Part shown: positions 46,049-55,744 of the stretch, piece by piece
Position numbering within the stretch: the first letter of the stretch is position 1
How the letters are laid out: every line of letters begins with the position of its first letter
Origin: Enterococcus villorum
Lineage (GTDB): Bacteria; Bacillota; Bacilli; Lactobacillales; Enterococcaceae
Direction of reading: 5' to 3'
NCBI RefSeq assembly: GCF_007990225.1
Contig: NZ_BJWF01000004.1
Coordinates: 44,138-108,137 of the forward strand
Length of the DNA stretch: 64,000 bases
The notes under the pieces: generated by a model
What the model was told of the DNA's origin: nothing
Database searches by the model: none
The model's input: only the letters and a program-made list of their open reading frames with translations
Translations under genes and position numbers: made by a program

Positions 46049-46072
46049 TGATCAATGATTAAAATTTCACGA

Positions 46073-46786
46073 CTAAAACGTTCTTGTTTCCATATTGAAG
46101 GCAGCTTTCATTTCTTTTGTTGCTTCTTTCATTGGTGTGATTTTTTCCAACTCCCCTTGTACCACTAAACGAGTCACAGCGTTCATATCGCCACAAGTAA
46201 TCAAGGTAATCAACGATTTACCTTCTTCAACATTCAATAATTGTGTATCAGTGGGGGCTACTTTTTGTTTAAAAGTCGCTTTATAAGTATACACGTTATC
46301 CAAATCTACTAAATAGATTTTGGCACCTAATTCTAAATTTTCAAGTGGTGTAAATAGTAGCTGCGGATTATTGGCTCGATGACTTGCCAACGCATAATTG
46401 CCTTTACCCATTTGTTGATCAGGTGACAAGGTTCCTGCACCATATAATAAATTGGCATTGTCTAACCCTTTAAAAACAGGAATATTAATCGCAACAGAAG
46501 GTACAGCAATGCTCCCAATAACCGGCAAATCAGTACGGTTTAACTGAGCTTTCAACACACTTTCAGTACTCATTGATTCTACCGCATCAAAATCAAAACT
46601 TGCCTCTTTTTTATTATTTTTTTTGATCTCTTCTTTTGTGACATTTGCAATCGCATACTTGTCACCAGTATTTTTCACAAAAAAGTCTTTGATTTGTTCA
46701 TTAAAAATCAAAGCTAGACCAATCAATAGTAATAAAAACAAGAAAAAATTGGTGACCCATTTTTTAATATTTCTTTTTTTCTTCAC
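46073..46786 (-). CDS. srtA: Class A sortase
   Basis: A 237-residue membrane-anchored transpeptidase that links LPXTG-type proteins to the cell wall. One N-terminal membrane helix (residues about 10-30) is followed by the catalytic barrel with ASHRAN (His), LITCGD (Cys) and TRLVVQGEL (Arg), the sortase triad. It is located 13 bases after a MazG-like gene, a housekeeping context, not inside a pilus cluster, so it is probably the general sortase. Likely substrates in this window are the LPXTG protein at 63.6 kb, and formerly the broken adhesin at 51-53 kb. Confidence 0.93.
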   Translation of the reverse strand: MKKKRNIKKWVTNFFLFLLLLIGLALIFNEQIKDFFVKNTGDKYAIANVTKEEIKKNNKKEASFDFDAVESMSTESVLKAQLNRTDLPVIGSIAVPSVAINIPVFKGLDNANLLYGAGTLSPDQQMGKGNYALASHRANNPQLLFTPLENLELGAKIYLVDLDNVYTYKATFKQKVAPTDTQLLNVEEGKSLITLITCGDMNAVTRLVVQGELEKITPMKEATKEMKAAFNMETRTF

Positions 46787-46799
46787 TTAGTTGCCTCCT

Positions 46800-47162
46800 C
46801 TATTTTTCTTCCTCTTTACAGCTTAAATCTTGCTCATGAAGCTCCGTGTATTTTTTTCGTTGCCCGTAGCTGACTTCCACTGGATATTTCACTTTATTTT
46901 TCTGTAACTTCTCTTCAATGATTTCATCCAAATCAAGATTTAGGTTATCTGCCATCATATAAGAATAAATCAGTACATCGGCTAACTCTTCTTTGATGCG
47001 TTCCAAAGAGGTTTCTTTTACTTCCTCAGGTTGTTTCCATTGAAAAAGCTCAAGCAGTTCAGAAGCTTCCAGCGAAATAGAGATGGCCAAATCTTTCTCA
47101 TTATGAAATTGTCGCCAATTTCTTTCCTCTCTAAATTGATTCACCTTAGCCATACTATCCAT
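46800..47162 (-). CDS. MazG-like nucleotide pyrophosphohydrolase
   Basis: A 120-residue all-alpha NTP pyrophosphohydrolase of the MazG/RS21-C6 type. The start at 47162 is preferred because AGGTGA lies seven bases upstream; an ATG eight codons earlier is possible. Metal-binding residues are in ISLEASELLELFQW and RIKEELADVLIYSYMMAD, the paired ExxE and ExxD helices. It likely removes non-canonical or excess (d)NTPs. It is co-transcribed with sortase, a link with no evident metabolic logic. Confidence 0.88.
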   Translation of the reverse strand: MDSMAKVNQFREERNWRQFHNEKDLAISISLEASELLELFQWKQPEEVKETSLERIKEELADVLIYSYMMADNLNLDLDEIIEEKLQKNKVKYPVEVSYGQRKKYTELHEQDLSCKEEEK

Positions 47163-47338
47163 TTCTAGTTCACCTGTTTCTTTCATTGATTATTATTTAT
47201 CATACCATGTTTAACAGAAAAAATAAGTAGATTCAAGTAACTAAATAAAATAAGAAAAATTCTTTTATTTGCATGGACTATTTAAAAAAAATCATCCGAG
47301 TTACCGTTTCTTTCTTCATAAAAAATTGCTTAAAATAA

Positions 47339-48532
47339 TTATTCTTGTAAACGTAACTTTAATTCTTTTACACCACTAAGTGTCATCAATACAACCAAGC
47401 TAATCAAGTAAATGCTACTTAAGAATAGAATCACCGCACTTAATTGATAATGATCCATCAAAAATCCTATGATAATAGAAGAAAAACCGCCAATTGCTCG
47501 ACCTAAATTCATAATAAAATTATTGGCTGTCGCTCGAATCTCTGTCGGATATAGACTACTAATAATCGCCCCGTAACCGCCATACATCCCATTAATAAAG
47601 TAACCCACAACCACAGCAGCTGCGATGAGACTCCACTGACTACGTGCTAAAACTAGTAAGAAAACCGATAAAGAAGAGCAAATCAAAAATAGGGTAAAAG
47701 CGGTTCTAGGACCTAATTTATCCATAATAATCCCAAAAGTCAACATACCTAAAGACATCCCCGCAATAGTGCTGACCATCCATAATGAGGAACCAGAAAC
47801 GGATAGTCCCAACTGCGCCTGCATAATTGAAGGCAACCAATTCATTAAGCCAAAATAACCAGCAATTTGGACGGTAACCATGATGCATAACCCCATCGTC
47901 TGCCAAGCAAGGTGTCTTGTTTCAAATAAACGACTTAATTTAGTCGTTTTTCCAGTGGCTTGGGTTTCTTTAAACACTTCTGGCTCTTTTAATCCTCGGC
48001 GAATGAACAACACCATTAATACTGGCAATACACCAATCACATATAACATTTTCCAGCCTAACCAAGGGATAACAATGGCAGCTAAAACAGCAGCTAAAGC
48101 CGCTCCCACTTGTGCCCCAATTCCTGCTACCGAAGAAGCTCGTCCTATTTGCTTTTTGGAAAAAGTTTCAGAAATCAATGACATACAAGCGCCATATTCA
48201 CCACCTGCCCCAATTCCTGCAATAAATCGGAAAAGATAGACCCAATAGATAGATGATGCAAAATACATCAATAAAGAAGCAATAGAAAACAAAATGACTG
48301 TTTGTGAAAATACTTTGACACGTCCATATTTATCAGCCATTAGTCCAAAAAAAATACCTCCAACGAGCATCCCCAAATTAGTGATGGTAGCAATCAACCC
48401 TGCTTGTGCGCCACTAATATGAAAAGTTGCAATCATTGAAGATAAAGAAAATGCTAAAAACATAATATCCATATTCTCTAATGCGATACCAGATGATGTT
48501 GATAATAAAACCTTTCGTTGATACTTCGTCAT
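47339..48532 (-). CDS. MFS transporter
   Basis: A 397-residue transporter with twelve predicted membrane helices. The MFS loop signature GLMADKYGRVKVF (after helix 2) and the second-half counterpart GIIMDKLGPRTAF are present. The overall pattern (LENMDIMFLAFSL, FIAGIGAGGEYGACMSLISE) resembles the metabolite:H+ symporter group that imports organic acids or sugars (NanT, AroP/ShiA-like). It is divergent from nanE, so transport of a sialic-acid-like or amino-sugar compound is conceivable, but there is no direct evidence. Confidence 0.88.
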   Translation of the reverse strand: MTKYQRKVLLSTSSGIALENMDIMFLAFSLSSMIATFHISGAQAGLIATITNLGMLVGGIFFGLMADKYGRVKVFSQTVILFSIASLLMYFASSIYWVYLFRFIAGIGAGGEYGACMSLISETFSKKQIGRASSVAGIGAQVGAALAAVLAAIVIPWLGWKMLYVIGVLPVLMVLFIRRGLKEPEVFKETQATGKTTKLSRLFETRHLAWQTMGLCIMVTVQIAGYFGLMNWLPSIMQAQLGLSVSGSSLWMVSTIAGMSLGMLTFGIIMDKLGPRTAFTLFLICSSLSVFLLVLARSQWSLIAAAVVVGYFINGMYGGYGAIISSLYPTEIRATANNFIMNLGRAIGGFSSIIIGFLMDHYQLSAVILFLSSIYLISLVVLMTLSGVKELKLRLQE

Positions 48533-48882
48533 TTCTTTTCCCTCTTTCTTTCATTTTTACCCTAAATTGTTAAAATCATATACAAAAATAAAAGAAAAAT
48601 CAAGAACTTTTGTTTTTTTATGTAAAATATCTGTATTTTCCTTTTTTTATCTTTCATCACTCTGACTTGCTCAATTGCCACTTAATCGCTACACTATTTT
48701 TGAAAGCGCCATAAAGTACTCCTTCAAAAAACAGCCACTCTTATCACTCCGACAATGATATAAGAGTAACATCTTTTAAAAAATAAAAAGAACCATTTGT
48801 TCATCAGTTGCATTTTTGAAGGGGACAAAATGGCATTTCCATCACTTGATAAAAAGAAACAATAATAAAGGAGTTGCGTAGA
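48533..48882. other. Divergent promoter region of the MFS gene and nanE
   Basis: No gene is present. The AT-rich stretch must carry both promoters. AAAGGAG at 48867-48873 is the ribosome binding site that fixes the nanE start at 48883. I see no clear operator. Confidence 0.4.
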
Positions 48883-49575
48883 ATGAATAAGCACTTATTT
48901 TTAGAAACCATTGCTGGCGGATTGATTGTCTCTTGTCAGGCTTTACCTGGAGAACCATTTTATTCAGAAGAAGGCGGATTGATGCCTTATTTTGCCTTAG
49001 CTGCTGAAAAAGCTGGAGCGGTTGGCATTCGTGCAAATTCCGTTCGAGACATTTTAGAAATCAAAGAAAAAGTGAATTTACCGATCATTGGCATCATCAA
49101 ACGAGATTACCCACCAGAAGCACCGTTTATTACCGCTACAATGCGCGAAATTGATGAACTCGTCGCTACTGGCGTGGAAGTCATTGCCCTTGATTGTACC
49201 TTGCGTAAACGGCATGATGGTCTAACGATCAATCAATTTATCGCACAAATCAAAGAAAAATACCCAGAACAATTATTGATGGCCGATATTGCCACGTTTG
49301 AAGAAGGAAAAAATGCGTATGAAGCAGGGGTTGATTTTGTAGGTACGACCCTTAGTGGCTATACAGAAGATCGTCAGCCACAAATAGGGCCAGATGTTGA
49401 ATTAATCAAAGAACTAGTCCAAGCAGGAATTTGTGTTATCGCAGAAGGCAGAATTCATACCCCTGAACAAGCAAAACAAATCAAAAAACTAGGAGTTGCT
49501 GGCATTGTCGTAGGTGGCGCAATTACCCGTCCCCAAGAGATCACCCAACGCTTTGTTGAAGCGTTAAAGCAATAA
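48883..49575 (+). CDS. nanE: N-acetylmannosamine-6-phosphate 2-epimerase
   Basis: A 230-residue TIM-barrel epimerase converting ManNAc-6-phosphate to GlcNAc-6-phosphate. The ATG at 48883 is chosen over a TTG three codons upstream because AAAGGAG is nine bases before it. Family motifs include [33 protein letters not shown] (catalytic Lys), [11 protein letters not shown] and [12 protein letters not shown]. No other sialic-acid genes (nanA, nanK) are nearby, so it probably serves salvage of ManNAc or acts with genes elsewhere. The adjacent MFS gene is the only candidate partner. Confidence 0.93.
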   Translation: MNKHLFLETIAGGLIVSCQALPGEPFYSEEGGLMPYFALAAEKAGAVGIRANSVRDILEIKEKVNLPIIGIIKRDYPPEAPFITATMREIDELVATGVEVIALDCTLRKRHDGLTINQFIAQIKEKYPEQLLMADIATFEEGKNAYEAGVDFVGTTLSGYTEDRQPQIGPDVELIKELVQAGICVIAEGRIHTPEQAKQIKKLGVAGIVVGGAITRPQEITQRFVEALKQ

Positions 49576-49628
49576 ATGAACAGATTTTCACACTAAAAAA
49601 GAAGCCGAAACAAAAGTTTTAGCCTCGA

Positions 49629-49692
49629 TAAAATAAGGGGAATCCTTCAAAAATGGCTTTACAAAATTTTATGAATTTCCCCTTATTTTTTT
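49629..49692 (+). terminator. Terminator of nanE
   Basis: AAATAAGGGGAA (49631-49642) pairs with TTCCCCTTATTT (49675-49686) and a T run follows. The long loop of about 32 bases is unusual but the stem is perfect. It lies about 55 bases past the nanE stop codon. Confidence 0.7.
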
Positions 49693-49724
49693 GAAGAAGT
49701 TTCTTCAACTTCCGCCAATTATGT

Positions 49725-49800
49725 GAAGAGGTCATGAAAGCCACGGTCAGCTCCGAGCAAATAAGAAATAAATTTTTAAAATAGCTCCTCATATTTTTCC
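49725..49800. repeat. Dispersed hairpin repeat, partial copy 4
   Basis: The block CGGTCAGCTCCGAGCAAATAAG followed by AAAATAGCTCCTCATATTTTT is the left arm and loop of the repeats at 16.9 and 18.3 kb. The right arm is missing. Nothing else is seen up to 50023. Confidence 0.55.
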
Positions 49801-50023
49801 TTTGTTTGGACGGATTGTTGCAGATGAAAACCTTTGAACAATCTTTGTTTTGAGTTCAACAGATATGCCTTGCATTCTTTTTTTCTCTTCGCTTCATACG
49901 ATTATTTAGATACCTATTTTCAAAAGTTTTTTATTTAAAAAATAAGGAGAAATGAGGAAAGGTCTATTTTTGTGCCTTTTATCTCCTCAAAGTGATTGGC
50001 TGATTTCCCTTATTCTGCCTTTT

Positions 50024-50908
50024 TCAACAATAAATGGTTAGATGTGATGGCAAAACTTGCAACGTGACTGGTAATTTTTCGCCTTCATCGCCATCTACAT
50101 TGGTGGCTAATTCCTCTTCTTCTGTTAAAGCGATTTCGATGGTTTCACAAGTTTGATAAGCAAGATGCTCCGTTGATGTATCCACACCTTTTAATAAATC
50201 AGGCAATGTTTTAAGTGTATCAATAAACGAAGAATCTTTTAAATAAACAAAGTGTAATTTCCCATCATTTACCTTTGCGTTGGGTATCAATTTTTCAAAT
50301 CCGCCGATGGAATTAGTCAAACCAATCAATAAGGTGCTACTTTCAATCTGCTTTTCTTGACCGTCGATCTTTACCCGAAATGTATACGATTGGTTACCCA
50401 CCAATTGCTTCATACCCGAAATGAAGTAAGCAAATTTACCATATTTTGTTTTCTTTTCTGGATCAACATCGTTAATTGATTCAGGAATCGTTCCAATTGC
50501 AACGACATTCATAAAATACTGATCATTGATTTTACCAATATCTAATGGCTGAGTGGAATCAATTGAAAGATGATTTATGGCTTCTTTAGGTGCTAGCGGA
50601 ATCCCCAAAGCACGTGCTAAATCATTGACCGTACCCATCGGAATAAAACCAAAATTTGGTCGATGCGTTTGTTCAGCTATCCCATTGATTCCCTCATTGA
50701 CTGTACCATCTCCTCCCATAACAAATACGCTATGGTAATTATCCACTGCTGCTTCACGAGCAAAATTTTTCGCATCTCCTGCTTTTTTGGTATGCAACAC
50801 AACCACTTCATCAAACATTGTTTCTAATTTTTCATAGGCTAGTTTTTCATATTCTTTTGCTTGTTCTCCACCAGAACTGGGGTTGACGATCAACAACGCT
50901 TTTTTCAT
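50024..50908 (-). CDS. Diacylglycerol kinase-family lipid kinase (DgkB/YegS-like)
   Basis: A 294-residue soluble lipid kinase. The nucleotide-binding motif FVMGGDGTVNEGINGI and the opening ALLIVNPSSGG are diagnostic, and PMGTVNDLARALGIP follows. In Gram-positive bacteria DgkB-type enzymes phosphorylate diacylglycerol released by LtaS, recycling it into phospholipid. That would link it to the LtaS gene at the start of the window, though they are far apart. The match to DgkB rather than another lipid or sphingosine-like kinase is not certain. It is transcribed alone. Confidence 0.88.
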   Translation of the reverse strand: MKKALLIVNPSSGGEQAKEYEKLAYEKLETMFDEVVVLHTKKAGDAKNFAREAAVDNYHSVFVMGGDGTVNEGINGIAEQTHRPNFGFIPMGTVNDLARALGIPLAPKEAINHLSIDSTQPLDIGKINDQYFMNVVAIGTIPESINDVDPEKKTKYGKFAYFISGMKQLVGNQSYTFRVKIDGQEKQIESSTLLIGLTNSIGGFEKLIPNAKVNDGKLHFVYLKDSSFIDTLKTLPDLLKGVDTSTEHLAYQTCETIEIALTEEEELATNVDGDEGEKLPVTLQVLPSHLTIYC

Positions 50909-50957
50909 CCGATTTAATCCCTTCTATTTAAATTATTTGCTTTGTTTTTTAAACTAT

Positions 50958-51000
50958 AGCACAAAAAAACTCAGAACATCTAGTTATAGACATCCTGAGA
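50958..51000 (-). terminator. Terminator of the adhesin pseudogene
   Basis: CTCAGGATGTC and ATGTTCTGAG form a hairpin ending in seven T on the minus strand, about 15 bases past the pseudogene stop codon. Confidence 0.65.
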
Positions 51001-51014
51001 AATAATGTGAAATG

Positions 51015-53068
51015 TTAACTTATTTTTCTAATAAAGTACCAACCAGTTAGTCCTACAAGGATTGTTCCCAAAAAAGCAGGCAAAGAAGACTGTCCGTCAT
51101 TTGTTTTGGGTAATTGACCTTCTTTAGAATCCTCTAATTGATTGGAAGCAATTCTCAATGGTTCATTTTTCTCACTCATACTTGAATCAACTGTACTTGT
51201 GTTCACTGTGATACCGATCATCGTACTTGTGCTCGTCTGATTAGAACCCTCTATATTTGACACTACAATGCTTGAATCGGTTGTGCTTGGTTCCTTTGTA
51301 CTTGATTCTGTTGTACTTGGTTCTGCTGTACTTGGTTCTGTTTCTTTTTTCGTATTCGTTAAAACAAAGGTATTTCCTTCACTAGATAACGTACTTTCAA
51401 ATCCATCCGGCACATTTACTTCTTCTATCTGGTAAATAAAATCTTCCCCATGATTATTGTATTTCGGTAAAACAACGTTTTTGTTTTCCACTGGTATTTC
51501 TTTCAGTATCGCTTGATAACCTACTTGCTTAGTTAGAGAAAGGATATCCGAAGATTGCCAATTCGCTGGATCAACGACGTTATTTCTATGAATCACATAT
51601 TGAATCGCTTCTGGAATTTCGGAGGCTGGCACGTTTTCCCATTTTTTCGTAAGATGCAAATCAATGACTGGTGCCTTTATTGAAGGAATCGGAAAGTCAA
51701 GCAATTCCTCGCCACTTTCAGGAGCTAAGGTTGTCCTACCATTACACAAATACCAAGTCTCTCCTTTAAAATTAGCCATTTCTGTATTTAAACGCACCTG
51801 ATAAGTCAGTGTGATCCGTTCATTTGCACCTAAAGCGATATTCTTAACGGTTATTGTCTGATTGACTTCAGATACTGATACATTATCCAATACATCTTCT
51901 GCTTTTTCCCAAACGCCTTGATCATTTTTACGCCACCCAATCAATTGATACGCCTGCTCATCGAATGAACCAGCACCTTGAAGAAGAATATTTTCACCCA
52001 TTGGATCGGTGATTGTGCCATTAGGAATTGTTTTATCTATATGATTAGCAATTTCTGTCAATGCTGAACCTAAGCCACTAAGATTTTCATCTGTCGTCAA
52101 ATAGTTTTGTGGTTCTGATGCAATGTTTCGGCCAATATATTCTCCTCTTGCAGAAGGAGCTGTAGCGATTGAATAACACAGAAATCCAGAATTTTGATCG
52201 ACACAATCGTCCCTAATGTCGCATCTGTCACCACTGAACTACTTACTGGAATCGCATTAGCATCCGATGAGCTACTACTTGTCGTATAATATTTTTCAGA
52301 ATTGGTTTGAAAATCTTGGACATAATTAGCAGTGTGATAACCATTGTAATCCATAATTTCTCCGTTATTTGGATATTCAGTTGCTCCTACAGTGGGCAGA
52401 TAGCTTCTATTTGCGCTATTATCACCAATATGGATCAGTATTTTTTCGGCTTCAGGACGACTTTGTTCTAATAACATTCGTTGTCCTGCCATCAATCCTT
52501 TTTGCATAAAGGTACCTGAATGAGATTCAGCCGTATTTTTTAGAAAATTCTCTAAGTAATCCGTGTCTGTTGAGAACCCATTTGTTGTGTAAACAAAACG
52601 ATTGTAAGCAACGATTCCCACGCGGATATTTCCATTAGCTAATGAATCAGTCAACTCATATTCGAATTGTTGTAATCCTTTTAAAGTATTAACTAATTTT
52701 TCGCCGTTCATAGAAGAAGAATAATCAATTACTAACACTAAATCAATTGGCGTACCTATCTGATTCCCTTTCACATCTAAAGTCACATCAAACAAACCTT
52801 GTGTAGCTTCTGTTTCTTTGACACTTTTTTTCACAGACGCTTTATCGCCATAATTAACGTAATTTTCCTCATCAAAACTAGCTTCCGGTGCCTAATTGTG
52901 GGTATTGCCTTCACTCTTACCATTGGTTAAGTACTGGCCATTTGCATCGGTATAGTTAAAATCATAAGTCTGTGCAAATGAAACTTTTGCTGTAAGTCCT
53001 ATAAAAAGAACAATCAAACCAAAAATTAAAATCGCCAACAGCATGTATTTCTCTCTAATTTTTCTCAT
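51015..53068 (-). pseudogene. VWA-domain LPXTG adhesin (pilus-tip-like), broken by a stop and a frameshift
   Basis: From an ATG at 53068 with AAGGAG upstream, a signal peptide (MRKIREKYMLLAILIFGLIV) leads into a short stretch cut by TAG at 52892-52894. The same frame resumes at once (APEASFDEENYVNYGDKASV) and enters a von Willebrand A domain with a MIDAS motif DYSSSMNGEK. Near 52200 the frame is lost; another frame continues (GFLCYSIATAPSARGEYIG) through Cna-B-like repeats to LPKTNDGQSSLPAFLG and a membrane anchor. An intact protein would have about 685 residues and would be sortase-anchored. Two independent lesions mean it is no longer made in full length. The Mga-like regulator next to it is intact. 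Confidence 0.85.
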
Positions 53069-53236
53069 ATCCCCACTCCTTATTGATATCATCCTACGTA
53101 AATTTACAACAATAGAAAGTATAAATGCTTTACGTTGTTCAAGCGGGCAAGAAATTGAACATTTCCAATACAATAAAATCCGTCTTTTATGATAAGATGA
53201 GCCTGATAAAAAATTTTTTCGTGGGGTGTCACACTG

Positions 53237-54760
53237 ATGGAAATATTTAACGAATTTTTTGGGAATGAGGCAAAAAAAGAAATAGACCTTTTAAGGTACT
53301 TATATAAACAAAAACGCTTTGTAACAATCGAAGAAATTAGTCAAGCTTTAAGCATGGATCGACGTTCTATTTATAAATACTATGATTCTTTAGTGAATAT
53401 CTCTTTAACTCCACAGGGAAATCATAACCAAATTTTCCTAACAAAGCATGGACGTGGTTATAAATTTGTTGGAACAAAGACCGACTATAAAGTCTTGATC
53501 CGTGAAATATTACAAGCAAATCCCTTTTTTCATTTGTTCGAAACGCTTTTACTTGAAAATAAAGTCAACCTCACCAAATTTGCTTATAAAAACTACTTAT
53601 CTGAATCGACCGTACGCAAACGTTGTTATGAATTAGAGTCTATTTTAAAACCATTAGGATTTACGTTAAAAACAACGAAAGGGTCTCTTTATTTGATTGG
53701 TGATGAACCTCGTATTCGTTATTTCATGGTCGCGTTTTTTTGGCGAACTTTTTCAGGACTACATTGGCCATTCCCTGGTATTTCTCAAAGAAAATGTGAA
53801 ACGATTGCGAGAGAATTTTATGAAGCACATACGATTCCTTTTAGTGAAATTGAGTTAAAAATTACTACTTACGTCTTAGCCGTGTCCGTTCTACGATTTA
53901 GAAAAGGACAAAAAATCCCTAGCGATCGTTTATCTTTAAAACCTGACTTAACACCGCATGATCTTGCACTCTTTCATCAGTTAACAGACCTAGATTCTCC
54001 AGTATCCAGAAAATTAAACGATGAACTTCGTGAATATTTTTTACTTGAAGAAAATGAAAGTCACTTTATCTTTTTATGGCTCCAGTCAAATCTAGATGTT
54101 TCATTTTCAAAAGAACAATTAACCGATTATTTTATTTTCCAGCCAACAAGTAAACAAGAACGTTCTTATTTAAAAAGGATAATGTACTTATTAACTGAAG
54201 AATACGATCCCCAGCTTTTAACCTTTGAAAAAAGGAGTTTGATCTTGCAAACAATCTTAACAGGGATTCTTTCAGTTGAAGTTTTCGGTGAAACGATTCA
54301 TACACTCACAGGCTATAACTTGTACCAATATGTTTCGTATAACTTTCCTAACCTTTTGATACGTTCCCAACAACTTTTAAATCAAGTCGGCATCTATTCG
54401 ACCAATGTCCCAAAACAAAAAGGACTCGCTTTACATGTTGCCGTTGCTTGGTCGCTGATCACACCGCCCACAACGTTTATGAAAAAAATAAAAATAAAAT
54501 TAGAAACCGATTTGCCTTTTTCTCTGACATTGAACATCAAAGAACGAATCGAAACTTCTTTCCAAAGCTTCTATCATCTGGATATTCGTAGACAATTTGA
54601 AAACGAGAGCCCTGATATTTGTTTAAGTACTACACCATTAACAGAAACTTTTGAAAAAGAAAAAATACCGATTGTCTTGATCAATGCCCAAGTTAGCTTA
54701 ACCGACTTAATAGCCATTAAACAAGAAATCGAGAAATTGATAGACAAAGAAAAAACGTGA
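53237..54760 (+). CDS. Mga/AtxA-like transcriptional regulator
   Basis: A 507-residue regulator. The N-terminus has two helix-turn-helix units (VTIEEISQALSMDRRSIYKY and YKNYLSESTVRKRCYELE), the Mga-type DNA-binding pair, followed by a PRD-like middle part and a C-terminal EIIB-like segment. Such regulators control virulence or surface-protein genes in streptococci, enterococci and Bacillus. It is divergent from the adhesin pseudogene, 168 bases apart, and its natural target was probably that gene. The start has GGGGTG upstream. With its target broken it may control other loci or be on the way out. Confidence 0.87.
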   Translation: MEIFNEFFGNEAKKEIDLLRYLYKQKRFVTIEEISQALSMDRRSIYKYYDSLVNISLTPQGNHNQIFLTKHGRGYKFVGTKTDYKVLIREILQANPFFHLFETLLLENKVNLTKFAYKNYLSESTVRKRCYELESILKPLGFTLKTTKGSLYLIGDEPRIRYFMVAFFWRTFSGLHWPFPGISQRKCETIAREFYEAHTIPFSEIELKITTYVLAVSVLRFRKGQKIPSDRLSLKPDLTPHDLALFHQLTDLDSPVSRKLNDELREYFLLEENESHFIFLWLQSNLDVSFSKEQLTDYFIFQPTSKQERSYLKRIMYLLTEEYDPQLLTFEKRSLILQTILTGILSVEVFGETIHTLTGYNLYQYVSYNFPNLLIRSQQLLNQVGIYSTNVPKQKGLALHVAVAWSLITPPTTFMKKIKIKLETDLPFSLTLNIKERIETSFQSFYHLDIRRQFENESPDICLSTTPLTETFEKEKIPIVLINAQVSLTDLIAIKQEIEKLIDKEKT

Positions 54761-54845
54761 CCTATGAAGAACAGTTTTCTTAAAATAAAACCAACCTTTA
54801 ATCCTTTTCTTTTTTCTCTATCTACGATACACTATAAGTAAATAA

Positions 54846-54962
54846 GGAGCTATGCGCTAACATAGCCCCCTAATGTATAGTCCGTTCAAAGCGGATGGCA
54901 TTTTTGATCAGGTTTAGAGTCCGTTTACTTCGCCAAAAGTTGAGACGGCTCTATTTTTTTGT
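54846..54962 (+). ncRNA. Candidate antisense RNA of a type I toxin-antitoxin locus
   Basis: The plus strand opposite the 3' end of the small membrane-protein gene ends with AGAG-(T)-CCGT, a 20-base loop and ACGGCTCT followed by ATTTTTTT, a proper terminator. Upstream lies another hairpin (GGAGCTATG with CATAGCCCC) that would terminate the minus-strand mRNA. A -10-like TACACT precedes 54846. The roughly 110-base RNA would overlap the last codons and 3' end of the gene, as in TxpA/RatA-like pairs. Confidence 0.45.
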
Positions 54963-55081
54963 GCTTTTTTGAACTTTAACCAAGCCAAAATCGAATCGCT
55001 AGCTTTCGCTACGGCAGTAATTACTACTGCTGCTACTCCGATAATAGCAATGATTTGATCCAATGAGAACAAATCAGGCAT
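54914..55081 (-). CDS. Small membrane protein, candidate type I toxin
   Basis: A 55-residue peptide from ATG 55081 with GAAAGGAA just upstream. Longer in-frame starts to 55189 would add a segment that looks like a structured leader. Residues about 8-33 (DQIIAIIGVAAVVITAVAKA) form one membrane helix, followed by a basic FKKAQKNR and a polar tail, the layout of small pore-forming toxins. A convergent terminator and a possible antisense RNA overlap its 3' end. I do not recognise a named family (it is not Fst), so toxin function is inferred from size, topology and RNA context. A phage-holin relative is the other reading. Confidence 0.55.
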   Translation of the reverse strand: MPDLFSLDQIIAIIGVAAVVITAVAKASDSILAWLKFKKAQKNRAVSTFGEVNGL

Positions 55082-55306
55082 TTCCTTTCTAAAGAGACTG
55101 ACCAATAAGCTAGTAAGCCCATAGGCACCACGCTCCTCTAATTGGATTTGCCAAACCGCCACAAACTTTCTACAATGATATTTTATCATATCTATCTAAT
55201 TCCCTTTATTATAATTTCTATTCTTTAACGCATCGTTTGCATCTGCAGCGAGCGCTAATAATTTCTTCATCTTATCTCCATCTTTTCCATTGTTTAAAAA
55301 GTGATA

Positions 55307-55486
55307 TCACTTTCTTAGTGCTGGCACTTCAAATCCTGCTTTTTTTGGGGCAATCAATAGGTCTAACGCAATACACATGATCCTAGACTCACTTTTACTG
55401 TATTTTTGTTTGAGTTGTTGCAATTCTTCTTGTCTCTTTTCATCCAATGTTACGGGTAACCGTTTATTTCCTATTGCAATTGGCAT
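55307..55486 (-). CDS. Ribbon-helix-helix protein (CopG-like)
   Basis: A 59-residue protein with an excellent ribosome binding site (AAAGGAGAG six bases before ATG). The sequence RLPVTLDEKRQEELQQLKQK then SKSESRIMCIALDLL fits the ribbon-helix-helix fold: a short strand, an amphipathic helix, a turn and a second helix with the S-x-S-x-x-I pattern. Such proteins repress plasmid copy-number or antitoxin genes. It is 18 bases after the gene for a small membrane protein and overlaps a 16-base perfect palindrome at its own stop codon (55298-55313) that could be an operator or terminator. The family call is by eye. Confidence 0.65.
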   Translation of the reverse strand: MPIAIGNKRLPVTLDEKRQEELQQLKQKYSKSESRIMCIALDLLIAPKKAGFEVPALRK

Positions 55487-55504
55487 TGGTACTCTCTCCT
55501 TTCA

Positions 55505-55702
55505 TCAAAATAATCCTATGAAGAATACGGTTGCGATCACCTTGAATATTAGACTCACAAGAGCTAACACAAACCGCCAAAAGACCAAACAAAATACCAG
55601 TATTCCGAAAAATACTACGAAGTTTAACTGCACAGCTGCACTATGTCGCATAAGTATTTCACCAACAAAAAGTACTAACAATAGAGGAATGATTTTATTC
55701 AT
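55505..55702 (-). CDS. Small hydrophobic membrane protein
   Basis: A 65-residue protein that is almost entirely hydrophobic: two membrane segments, residues about 4-18 and 26-62 (NFVVFFGILVFCLVFW and FVLALVSLIFKVIATVFF). It lies 18 bases before the ribbon-helix-helix gene and is probably co-transcribed. No family is recognised. Such peptides occur on small plasmids and conjugative elements. A weak AAAGAAGAA precedes its ATG. Confidence 0.5.
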   Translation of the reverse strand: MNKIIPLLLVLFVGEILMRHSAAVQLNFVVFFGILVFCLVFWRFVLALVSLIFKVIATVFFIGLF

Positions 55703-55744
55703 ATGGACATTCTTCTTTAGCTTAGGTTATCAGGCTTTGCCCGT

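Noticed and set aside
51015..52100. Treating the two halves of the adhesin as two separate genes
   Set aside because: The second half starts inside the VWA region without a ribosome binding site or signal peptide, and the frames join by a single small shift.
54914..55081. Calling the small membrane peptide an Fst toxin
   Set aside because: Length and motifs do not match the roughly 33-residue Fst family; only the RNA layout is similar.
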